Shown here: positions 1-6,138 of the stretch, one piece after another
How positions within the stretch are numbered: the first letter of the stretch is position 1
Layout of the letters: each line of letters begins with the position of its first letter
NCBI GenBank assembly: GCA_033762075.1
Contig: JANRLY010000033.1
Coordinates: 1-6,178 of the forward strand
Length of the DNA: 6,178 nt
Direction: 5' to 3'
Source of the DNA: VFKI01 sp033762075
GTDB lineage: Bacteria > Pseudomonadota > Gammaproteobacteria > DSM-16500
Program-made: the position numbers and the translations under genes
Notes under the pieces: generated by a model
What the model was told of the DNA's origin: nothing
The model's input: the letters and a program-made list of their open reading frames with translations, nothing else
Databases searched by the model: none

Positions 1-24
1 ACCCGTACTCCCCTTTTCCCATTT

Positions 25-101
25 CGCCCGTGGCCCGGGGCTTGGCCGGCGGAACCCCCTTATCCCACCCTTTACCCGGCGCACACCCCGCGGGACGACG
101 G
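25..101. repeat. Diverged copy of a GC-rich palindromic (REP-like) element
   Basis: This stretch can be aligned end to end with the better preserved palindrome at 4806-4880. The last 13 bases (89-101, CGCGGGACGACGG) are identical to 4868-4880, the central GGCTTG-type loop is recognisable at 40-45, and overall length and order agree. The left arm is degraded, so the inverted repeat is no longer perfect. The region is C-rich and may contain sequence errors if this is a contig edge. That it is a copy of the same element is my reading by eye. Confidence 0.45.
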
Positions 102-140
102 CGAAATGGACAAACCGCAGGACGACGGCGAAACAAGCAA
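89..140. repeat. Short direct repeats GACGACGGCGAAA
   Basis: The 13-mer GACGACGGCGAAA occurs at 94-106 and again at 121-133, 27 bp apart, as a continuation of the palindromic element's right arm. This parallels the tandem array after the second palindrome at 4864-4963, where GACGACGGAGAAA repeats every 25 bp. The repeats lie in the open frame that leads into the ubiH fragment and encode the residues DDGE twice. Confidence 0.55.
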
Positions 141-831
141 GCTCCGAGACAACGGAACCAACTCAATCATCATTGCAGCAGATGGCACACACTCCACGCT
201 GCGCACACAACTCAATATTCCGACTGAGACAGTTGATTACGAACAGCGAGCTCTCGTGACTGTCACACACTTGCAACGTGATCACGACAATATCGCTTAC
301 GAACGATTTCATAAAACGGGAGCGCTCGCATTATTACCTTTACAAAATAATTGTGCCGCAACCATATGGACAGATACAGAAAAAAACATTGAAGCGTTAT
401 TACAATTATCCGACGAAGAGTTCGTTATAAATTTACAACACCAAATGGGGTATCGCTTGGGACGTTTTTTGAAAATCGAAAAGCGTTATACCTATCCTTT
501 AAAATATATTTGCATGCAACCACATCAGCAAATTCAAGATAATGTGATTTTTATTGGCAACGCTGCGCATACGATTCATCCCATTGCCGCCCAAGGATTG
601 AATATCGCGCTCAGTGAAATTACATTTTTAATTGATCATTTCAAATCGTCACTGACAGTGCCGCGCGCACTGCCCGAACAAAAAAATATCCGCTTATCGC
701 ACCAACTCACGCAAATTTTCGCCATCGATTTTTTGCCGTTTAATTTTGCGCGGCAAACGGGGATTGCATTGCTAGATATTTTCGCACCTGCAAAGAAAAA
801 GTTTATACGAAGAATGATTGCTAGCTCTTAA
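106..831 (+). CDS. ubiH: UbiH-type FAD-dependent hydroxylase, C-terminal part only
   Basis: The protein resembles the second half of UbiH (2-octaprenyl-6-methoxyphenol hydroxylase), an FAD monooxygenase of aerobic ubiquinone synthesis acting at the inner membrane. From about residue 24 it follows the family: AADGTHSTLR, then YERFHKTGALALLPL, then the FAD-contacting GNAAHTIHPIAAQG near 151-164, and a C-terminal LLDIFAPAKKK. UbiH proteins are near 390 residues; the N-terminal GxGxxG dinucleotide-binding region is absent here, so this piece alone could not bind FAD. The ATG at 106 lies in repeat sequence without a convincing ribosome site, and the same frame is open leftward to base 1, so the true gene may continue outside the window. 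Family positions usually Gly and Asp (AGQG, LGxRD) are Ala and Glu, and the segment after them is shorter than in E. coli UbiH. It is either a repeat-disrupted remnant or a gene carrying an in-frame repeat insertion. Family call secure; functionality doubtful. Confidence 0.8.
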   Translation: MDKPQDDGETSKLRDNGTNSIIIAADGTHSTLRTQLNIPTETVDYEQRALVTVTHLQRDHDNIAYERFHKTGALALLPLQNNCAATIWTDTEKNIEALLQLSDEEFVINLQHQMGYRLGRFLKIEKRYTYPLKYICMQPHQQIQDNVIFIGNAAHTIHPIAAQGLNIALSEITFLIDHFKSSLTVPRALPEQKNIRLSHQLTQIFAIDFLPFNFARQTGIALLDIFAPAKKKFIRRMIASS

Positions 832-3580
832 TAACGCCCGGCTTAGACGTTAACCCACCTTCTTCTCTTGGAGCAGTTACAGCAGGAATCCAAGGGTGAG
901 ATTTACGCAAATCAGCCAAAAGGTTTGGTGTAACTGGCACTGGAGGGCTATACTTCGAATAAGCTGAGTTATTCGCATACTCACAAGGAATGCCCAATAA
1001 TTTACTACACTCAAACATCGTAGCTGCTAATTTTGGATCAGTTTTATCTTTAATAATAATCACTGGAGCTGCAATACCATTCAAACGGCATTTTTCAATA
1101 AAAGCAACCACGCGCTCGATCGCAGTTAAAACAATTTTCAGTCCAGGTAAGTTTTTAAAATTCATTGACGCATAAAAATCAAATGAAACATTCTCAGCTT
1201 TTGTTTCGCCAGGTGCTTTTGTTATCGTTTCTTTGGTAACAAAAGTTGCCGGCTGGCTATACATTGCGCTTCCTGATTTATGCTCGACAACATGCACAAC
1301 AGTTTCCGCGCGCATTGCGGCAGTTTTTTGCATCTTGATTGCGCTACCTACAGTAATTTGACCCATGTGTTTGACATAGCCTTTTCCAGCTCTCTCATCT
1401 AAATAAAATCCTGTTTCTGCTTTTTGTTTTTTATAATCAAATCGATCCTTGATTCTATATTCAATACCACTACCTGATGGGGGATCAACTTTATTTAAGC
1501 CTGCTAATTCACAACTGAGCTCAAATGACTTATCTTCATTTAATGCTTCTCGAATATCTGCACAGATAATCGACGTAAGTCCAGGGATATCTTTAATGCC
1601 AAAAGCACCTGGAGTATTTCCATTAGCCACTTCTTCTATTTTCATATTCTTAAAAATAGTCTTATAAATACTGATGAATTCATCGCGTTGAAGTTGAGGA
1701 TCGGTATAACTCGGCAACGTATTATGTAAACGAAAATATTCAAGCATTGCGAGCCGATAAACTTCTTCTTCGCCTGTACGGTCTTTTCCTGACTTACAAT
1801 GCGTTAGAACAACGCCGCCCATCGCCTCTACTAAAATGGCATCGTATGCCGACTTAAAAGCAGGATAGTTTCTCCCGAAATAGCAAAATGGATATCCACC
1901 AGTGATGGATAAATTGCGCATATTTTCCAATTGCTCAACAGCGCAATCGATTAATCTTTTTTTTCTTTGTTGTTGCGGCGTTAAATCGACATCATCTTTT
2001 AGTGTTTGCGTGAAATGATGCGCATACGCTAAAAGCCTATCTGTTTCTTGCCAACGACTGTTGATATATCTTTGTCTTTCTCCTACCGTTACCTCGTGCG
2101 CGACATGTTCAGTGAGCGAACGAATAAAATTCATTGGCTCATTATTAAAAATATATTCATGGTCTTCGTCTTTTAATTCGTCAACAGTTGCTGCAAATGC
2201 ATCTCTTTCTTGACGAACGTATGAGAGATCTGGGTTAGAGAAGAACCAAACATCTGACAGCAATGCGCCGACATAAATAATAGGTCTTAGTTTTTCTGCT
2301 GGAAGAAGATCAGCACGAAATGCACCCTCCCAACTTTCCTCTTTACTCTCTTCGATTTTTTGACTGGCTTTTTGCAGACATCCTAGCACTTTTTTCATCG
2401 TAAATTTTGCATTGTCTTGCCTTGTTGTTCCTTGACCCGGCATTTCATAACACAATGGAATACCTGACTTATAACTATGTGAACTTAGTCTTTTATCATC
2501 AGGATTTCCTGGATCGTATTCATAAACTAAACTTTCGCGAAAATTAGAAATCCCAGGGATCCTGGCATTAGAGCATGATTTTGAATGATGACTCAGCTCT
2601 GTCTGCTGCTGCCAAGCTGTTTTTTGTGCATCTGTTAATTCAATTTGGCCCAGGGCACTCACGGGCGCAGTGCGAATTGCCTCAAGTTTTTGCCGTAATA
2701 ATTTTTGTTCCCACGGAGGTAATACATTAAACCAAGCCGGGCGATCATTTTCATTTTCTGCAAATATTTTTTGATACTCATTAAACAAATCGATCGTAAT
2801 ATTATTTTCAGGTTGAATATCAACTTGAATTTTATTTGCCACATGACCATTTAGATCTGCTCCGAATCCGGTTGTTTCAACGACCAGTATTTCATTGGTT
2901 GGTTTATACTCCCCGCTAAAATAAACTTCTGGATTTTTTTTCGTGTTGCAGAGTTTACTCATAATGCTATGTGCAGGCATATCTGTCACATCCGCATTAG
3001 CAATAATATCAACGACTCTAGCATAAAATTTCTGCATGGCTTCTTCTGGGCTTATATTTGCTTCACCATCATCAGGAAAAATTTCTTCTGCTAATTGTAA
3101 TAATTTTTGCGTTAAGTAATCATGCTTATTATAAGCATCATTTACATCTAAAAATCCCGTTTCAAGTCCCGTTAAAATACCGCCAATCACAGTTAACTTT
3201 CTGACTGCAAGTGCGTTTATTTTTTTAATCACTAAATTTTTCTTAATGTTCTTTTTATTGTCCTTTAACTCAGCGTCACTAGGTTGATTTCCATGTGTAT
3301 CAACCCAATGTCCATTTTCATCTTTATGGTACTTGAGAGAAGGATCCTCTGCAGGATCATACTTGATATAAATAACAGGTTTTCGATCTATTGTTTCATA
3401 TCGTTCATATTGATAGGGTGGTTCAGGATATTTTTGCATATCAAAAACATGCATCTTTTCTATCACATATTTTTTTGCATTTTTGACGTTAATCTCTTTG
3501 ACTTTTTCAGGCTCCGACAAAGGAATAGGTGCTGCATCCGCAGCCACTTCTACGCCAGGAATATGAGTAGGAAACGGCAT
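821..3580 (-). CDS. Putative secreted phosphoinositide phosphatase (SidF/SopB-like CX5R), effector candidate
   Basis: A 919-residue protein with one clear signature: HCKSGKDRTG, Cys 595 to Arg 601 (codons at 1778-1798). This CX5R P-loop with lysines at +1 and +4 is the form used by phosphoinositide phosphatases, and CKSGKDRT is the version in Salmonella SopB, Shigella IpgD and Legionella SidF. SidF, a Dot/Icm effector that removes the 3-phosphate from host vacuole lipids, has about the same length (912) and a P-loop in a similar relative position. The rest is unfamiliar; residues about 800-875 look like a separate alpha/beta domain. I see no signal peptide and no convincing membrane helix. 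The C-terminus (EE at -14/-13, Ile at -3, Val at -4) fits a Dot/Icm signal. The start is ATG 3580, seven bases after GGGAGGGG, rather than ATG 3595, which lacks a ribosome site. Catalysis is well supported; lipid specificity and secretion are inference. Confidence 0.8.
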   Translation of the reverse strand: MPFPTHIPGVEVAADAAPIPLSEPEKVKEINVKNAKKYVIEKMHVFDMQKYPEPPYQYERYETIDRKPVIYIKYDPAEDPSLKYHKDENGHWVDTHGNQPSDAELKDNKKNIKKNLVIKKINALAVRKLTVIGGILTGLETGFLDVNDAYNKHDYLTQKLLQLAEEIFPDDGEANISPEEAMQKFYARVVDIIANADVTDMPAHSIMSKLCNTKKNPEVYFSGEYKPTNEILVVETTGFGADLNGHVANKIQVDIQPENNITIDLFNEYQKIFAENENDRPAWFNVLPPWEQKLLRQKLEAIRTAPVSALGQIELTDAQKTAWQQQTELSHHSKSCSNARIPGISNFRESLVYEYDPGNPDDKRLSSHSYKSGIPLCYEMPGQGTTRQDNAKFTMKKVLGCLQKASQKIEESKEESWEGAFRADLLPAEKLRPIIYVGALLSDVWFFSNPDLSYVRQERDAFAATVDELKDEDHEYIFNNEPMNFIRSLTEHVAHEVTVGERQRYINSRWQETDRLLAYAHHFTQTLKDDVDLTPQQQRKKRLIDCAVEQLENMRNLSITGGYPFCYFGRNYPAFKSAYDAILVEAMGGVVLTHCKSGKDRTGEEEVYRLAMLEYFRLHNTLPSYTDPQLQRDEFISIYKTIFKNMKIEEVANGNTPGAFGIKDIPGLTSIICADIREALNEDKSFELSCELAGLNKVDPPSGSGIEYRIKDRFDYKKQKAETGFYLDERAGKGYVKHMGQITVGSAIKMQKTAAMRAETVVHVVEHKSGSAMYSQPATFVTKETITKAPGETKAENVSFDFYASMNFKNLPGLKIVLTAIERVVAFIEKCRLNGIAAPVIIIKDKTDPKLAATMFECSKLLGIPCEYANNSAYSKYSPPVPVTPNLLADLRKSHPWIPAVTAPREEGGLTSKPGVIKS

Positions 3581-3585
3581 TTCAT

Positions 3586-3593
3586 CCCCTCCC
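3586..3593 (-). promoter_or_regulatory. Ribosome binding site that sets the phosphatase start
   Basis: On the minus strand this reads GGGAGGGG, with GGAGG seven bases before ATG 3580. An in-frame ATG at 3595 overlaps the site and has only GTCTCTG before it, so translation should begin at 3580, giving 919 rather than 924 residues. Confidence 0.7.
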
Positions 3594-3623
3594 ATCAGAG
3601 ACAGTTACAACAGAGATATCCTA

Positions 3624-3629
3624 AGTATA
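3624..3629 (-). promoter_or_regulatory. Possible -10 box for the phosphatase gene
   Basis: TATACT on the minus strand, about 45 bases before the start codon, matches the sigma-70 -10 consensus at five of six positions. No good -35 hexamer lies at the right distance, so either an activator is needed or the true promoter is elsewhere in this 182-bp divergent region. A second minus-strand TATACT at 3686-3691 overlaps the plus-strand -10 box. Confidence 0.3.
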
Positions 3630-3687
3630 GGCGAAGTTTCCAAGATACGTAGATGAAAAACCAAAATGTTACACTGATATTTTCCAG

Positions 3688-3693
3688 TATAAT
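3688..3693 (+). promoter_or_regulatory. Perfect -10 box (TATAAT) for the coiled-coil gene
   Basis: TATAAT lies 70 bases before ATG 3763, giving a leader of roughly 60 bases. The upstream hexamers at 15 to 18 bp spacing are poor matches to TTGACA, so the promoter may depend on an activator. It sits between two divergent genes and overlaps a minus-strand TATACT. Confidence 0.45.
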
Positions 3694-3750
3694 CAATGCG
3701 TTGCTATAGACTCCTCAGTGAAATATGGTAAGATAATCGCTTCAATCCAG

Positions 3751-3755
3751 AGGAG
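3751..3755 (+). promoter_or_regulatory. Ribosome binding site AGGAG of the coiled-coil gene
   Basis: AGAGGAG at 3749-3755 is followed by a seven-base spacer and ATG 3763. This favours the ATG over the in-frame GTG at 3718, which has no such site. Confidence 0.75.
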
Positions 3756-3762
3756 TAAGCAT

Positions 3763-4797
3763 ATGGGCACACAACTAGATCGCCAGTACTTCGAAGCTAT
3801 TGTTTCCCCTAAAACACCGGAAGAAATGGTTTTATCGCTTCAAGACCCCCGCTCACCCTTTTATAAAGAAATGATGGATATGCTGATCATTGAAGGCATG
3901 AAAGCCTCTATCGTTCTCGAAAAATTATGTGAACATTGGATCGAAGTTGCGCGCCAGCAAGATAGTGAAAAATCAGAACGTCTCGCCGAGATCTTGTTCG
4001 AAGAACATATTCAACAACAACGATATTTAGAAGAATCGACCTACAAATTAAACCCAAGTGTCTTGCAGAACATCCCAGTAAATCAATTAGAACATACGCA
4101 TCATATACTCGAGGATGAATTAAAAAATCTCACTGAAACTGAAAATGAAATTCGCGCAACTCTCTCAGACATGAAACAAACGAATGAAACCTATAAAGAT
4201 GAGTTAGCGACAATCCATAAAGAACAATCTACGCAACTCAGAAAAGCACTCGATGATACAAAACTTTACGACGCTCAAGGTAACGAATTAATTTTGACGC
4301 ATGCTGAAAAGGATAAGATTGTAAAAGACATAACACCTTCAGCAAAAACACCTGAGATCATCGCCAGATCACACATTCAAATGAATCCTGAAAGGCCGCA
4401 TCTTCCAAGTGGAGAACATATGGCACATATGGTCAGTGCCACAGCAGCAATCAAAATGTTAGGTGCCGTTCATCAAGCTGCTCAGAAACAACAAGGCATC
4501 CACCAAAGTGAAGAAGGTGTTGACCGAACTTCTTTTGCAAAAGATTATTTTGCACTTCTCAAAAAGAACAAACATTTTGGATTTGCGCATCAATCCACGC
4601 ATGCTTCTCATGATAAATTAGCAGCACACTTTTCTAAAATGAACGCTCACACCCATGAGATCGTTAAACAAGAAAAAGCGCTCGAAACTGTCACACAGAA
4701 AATTAGCCTGACAAAAGAAGCGATTCATCGCGTCGAAGAACAACAAAAGAAGCATGAATTAAACTCAGAACATCAACCACCGAGCTTTAAGCGGTAA
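3763..4797 (+). CDS. Unrecognised helical, His-rich coiled-coil protein, possible effector
   Basis: A 344-residue soluble protein I do not recognise. Residues about 15-95 form a compact helical region (SPKTPEEMVLSLQDPRSPFY, then amphipathic helices). Residues about 106-165 and 296-333 have the heptad-like Leu/Ile, Glu and Lys pattern of coiled coils. Between them is a segment with many histidines (for example HMAHM near 219-223 and HQSTHASH at 276-283). There is no signal peptide, membrane helix or enzyme motif. The C-terminus has several glutamates (EE about 20 residues from the end, then single Glu) and Phe at -3, a pattern seen in Dot/Icm substrates but weak on its own. The gene starts at an ATG with an AGGAG site, is divergent from the phosphatase gene, and ends just before the repeat block. 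An effector or a partner of the neighbouring phosphatase is a guess from context; that it is a real gene is well supported. Confidence 0.75.
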   Translation: MGTQLDRQYFEAIVSPKTPEEMVLSLQDPRSPFYKEMMDMLIIEGMKASIVLEKLCEHWIEVARQQDSEKSERLAEILFEEHIQQQRYLEESTYKLNPSVLQNIPVNQLEHTHHILEDELKNLTETENEIRATLSDMKQTNETYKDELATIHKEQSTQLRKALDDTKLYDAQGNELILTHAEKDKIVKDITPSAKTPEIIARSHIQMNPERPHLPSGEHMAHMVSATAAIKMLGAVHQAAQKQQGIHQSEEGVDRTSFAKDYFALLKKNKHFGFAHQSTHASHDKLAAHFSKMNAHTHEIVKQEKALETVTQKISLTKEAIHRVEEQQKKHELNSEHQPPSFKR

Positions 4798-4805
4798 CTT
4801 CAACG

Positions 4806-4880
4806 CCGTCGTCCCGCGGCTTGCCCGCGGGATCCAGCGAAATATTTCCTAGATCCCGCGCATAAAGCGCGGGACGACGG
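4806..4880. repeat. Palindromic REP-like element with two internal hairpins
   Basis: Perfect 13-base inverted arms, CCGTCGTCCCGCG at 4806-4818 and its complement at 4868-4880, enclose two further hairpins: CCCGCGG/CCGCGGG (4813-4819 with 4825-4831, five-base loop) and CCCGCGC/GCGCGGG (4855-4861 with 4867-4873, loop ATAAA). It lies between two converging genes. No T-run follows either hairpin, so terminator function is possible but unproven. A diverged copy is at 25-101. Confidence 0.8.
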
Positions 4881-4963
4881 AGAAAAATAAAGCGCGGGAC
4901 GACGGAGAAAAATAAAGCGGCGGATGACAGCAGATAATAAAGAGACGAATGACGACGGAAAAT
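4864..4963. repeat. Four tandem 25-bp units
   Basis: Units lie at 4864-4888, 4889-4913, 4914-4938 and 4939-4963. The first two are identical; the third and fourth match the first at 17 of 25 positions by my count. All begin AAAG and end AAT. The first unit contains the right arm of the palindrome, so the array appears to be serial duplication of that element's end. It stops three bases before the stop codon of the ureohydrolase gene. There are no unique spacers, so it is not a CRISPR. Confidence 0.85.
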
Positions 4964-4966
4964 AAC

Positions 4967-5998
4967 TTAGCCATCACGGTTTTGCTGACAAATCCCCTGA
5001 CTCGCCAAGGTCCAGGCGGTGAGCTTATAAAGCAAACGGGCACCGACATTCGCATCCCATTCGCTGGCTTGATCGATGCCAGGCGACACTTCATTTAAAT
5101 CAAAGCCAATAATTGTGCGACCTGAACGTACCAATGCAGCAATTAAATAATTTGCTTCATCGAAGGTTAAACCACCTGGCACAGGTGTGCCCGTGTTGGG
5201 ACAAAAACTTGGATCTAATCCATCAATATCAAATGAAATCCAAACGTGCTTAGGTAAAGGAGAAATCATTTTTTCTGTCAGTGCGGCCCAAGTTTTTCCG
5301 TGCATTTTTTCATGCTTCAAATGTAAATCAAAATTCACATGTACGCGGTCTTTTTGCACTTGATGCGTATAATCATATTCTTCTTCACAAAAATCGCGAA
5401 TACCGACTTGCACCAATTTTTTAATTTCAGGAATGTGTTGCAATGCATTATACATAATTGAAGCATGTGACCACGTGAACCCTTCAAATGCTTCACGCGT
5501 ATCAGAGTGTGCGTCGAAATGTAAAACACCATACTCAGGATATTTTTCTGCAATCGCTTGAAATGCACCGAAAGGAACAGAATGATCGCCGCCAACAATC
5601 GCCGGTATTTTATTTTGCGCCAATAAACGTTTTGTTTCATTAAAAACATATTGATTGAGCTTTTCACCCATTGCATTGGCATATTGAATGGATTTTTCTG
5701 CATGGCGATTATTTTTGAGTTTCGCACATGCTTCTGCATTCCACGCACGCACCTCGGCAGATTCTGGCAACATGAAAAGTCCTGCTTCATACGGCCGCAT
5801 GATTTCTAAATCAAACAAATCAACTTGCCGACTCGCGTGCAAAATCGCTGACGGACCATTTGCTGTGCCGCCACCGTAGGACGTAGTGACTTCCCAAGGA
5901 ACTGGTACATACACTAAAGCAGATTCTGCTTCTGTGTAGGGCAGCCCAAAAATACCAGAGTCTTCACTCGCTACTGCGTTGGGATCAAATTCAGACAT
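4967..5998 (-). CDS. Arginase/agmatinase-family ureohydrolase
   Basis: A complete 343-residue enzyme of the binuclear-manganese ureohydrolase family, which releases urea from a guanidino compound in the cytoplasm. All metal ligands are visible: His 139 in GGDHS, Asp 162, His 164 and Asp 166 in FDAHSD, Asp 257 and Asp 259 in SFDIDGLDP. Glu 303 in DLNEVSP is the usual guanidinium-binding residue, and TGTPVPGGL is the family loop seen in agmatinases. The substrate-side motif is TWSHAS at 175-180 rather than the agmatinase DHGT form, and the protein is longer than E. coli SpeB (306), so substrate cannot be assigned: agmatine, arginine, guanidine or another compound are open. Start is ATG 5998, five bases after TGAGG; an upstream in-frame GTG at 6016 overlaps nothing useful. 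The next gene upstream is a probable insertion sequence, whose border is about 45 bases away. Confidence 0.9.
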   Translation of the reverse strand: MSEFDPNAVASEDSGIFGLPYTEAESALVYVPVPWEVTTSYGGGTANGPSAILHASRQVDLFDLEIMRPYEAGLFMLPESAEVRAWNAEACAKLKNNRHAEKSIQYANAMGEKLNQYVFNETKRLLAQNKIPAIVGGDHSVPFGAFQAIAEKYPEYGVLHFDAHSDTREAFEGFTWSHASIMYNALQHIPEIKKLVQVGIRDFCEEEYDYTHQVQKDRVHVNFDLHLKHEKMHGKTWAALTEKMISPLPKHVWISFDIDGLDPSFCPNTGTPVPGGLTFDEANYLIAALVRSGRTIIGFDLNEVSPGIDQASEWDANVGARLLYKLTAWTLASQGICQQNRDG

Positions 5999-6003
5999 AC
6001 ATA

Positions 6004-6008
6004 CCTCA
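6004..6008 (-). promoter_or_regulatory. Ribosome binding site TGAGG of the ureohydrolase gene
   Basis: TGAGG on the minus strand sits five bases before ATG 5998 and supports that start over the in-frame GTG at 6016. Confidence 0.6.
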
Positions 6009-6023
6009 TCAAACACTCAAAAT

Positions 6024-6043
6024 CTGTCATTCCCGCGAAGGCG
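6024..6043. repeat. Half of a dispersed GTCATTCCCGCG-type repeat
   Basis: CTGTCATTCCCGCGAAGGCG is the left half of a palindromic repeat common in proteobacterial genomes, which normally continues with GGGAATCCAG. Here it switches to unrelated sequence at about 6043, consistent with interruption by the mobile element to the right. Confidence 0.5.
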
Positions 6044-6072
6044 CACTAGCATCCGGTAAAACGGTTTAAATA

Positions 6073-6100
6073 TTGAACGTCCTTGAGAAAGCGCTAAAAT
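6073..6100 (+). promoter_or_regulatory. Possible transposase promoter inside the leader structure
   Basis: TTGAAC at 6073-6078 and TAAAAT at 6095-6100 match the sigma-70 boxes at four and five of six positions with a 16-bp spacer. Initiation would fall near 6107, downstream of the 5' arm of the outer stem at 6078-6087. Confidence 0.35.
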
Positions 6101-6135
6101 TAGCGCCCTAAACACCACATTTAGGCTCAAGGACG
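6078..6135 (+). promoter_or_regulatory. Three-way-junction leader hiding the transposase ribosome site
   Basis: A perfect 10-bp outer stem, CGTCCTTGAG (6078-6087) with CTCAAGGACG (6126-6135), encloses two adjacent hairpins: GCGCTA/TAGCGC (6091-6096 with 6101-6106) and CCTAAA/TTTAGG (6107-6112 with 6120-6125). The three stems abut with only three unpaired bases at the junction. The Shine-Dalgarno AAGGA at 6129-6133 lies in the outer stem, five bases before ATG 6139, so a full-length RNA would block translation. Confidence 0.65.
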
Positions 6136-6138
6136 AAT

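Noticed and set aside
30..227. Small basic protein at the left edge
   Set aside because: It is repeat sequence and an out-of-frame reading of the ubiH fragment.
950..1183. C-terminal membrane anchor like that of SidF
   Set aside because: The hydrophobic stretches near residues 815-850 are short and interrupted by Glu, Arg and Lys, so they fit a soluble fold better than membrane helices.
3580..3595. Start of the phosphatase at ATG 3595
   Set aside because: No ribosome site precedes it, and it overlaps the GGGAGGGG that serves ATG 3580.
3284..3652. Hydrophobic small membrane protein on the plus strand
   Set aside because: It lies antisense to the well-supported 5' end of the phosphatase gene, has no ribosome site, and its composition is what AT-rich reverse-strand reading gives.
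4813..4873. Rho-independent terminator for the converging genes
   Set aside because: The GC-rich hairpins are strong, but no run of T follows on either strand, so I list the region only as a repeat.
4864..4963. CRISPR array
   Set aside because: The 25-bp units abut directly with no unique spacers between them and no cas genes nearby.
5335..5790. Second minus-strand gene of 151 residues
   Set aside because: It is another frame of the ureohydrolase gene, whose catalytic motifs show the true frame; its Cys/Lys/Ile-rich composition is not protein-like.
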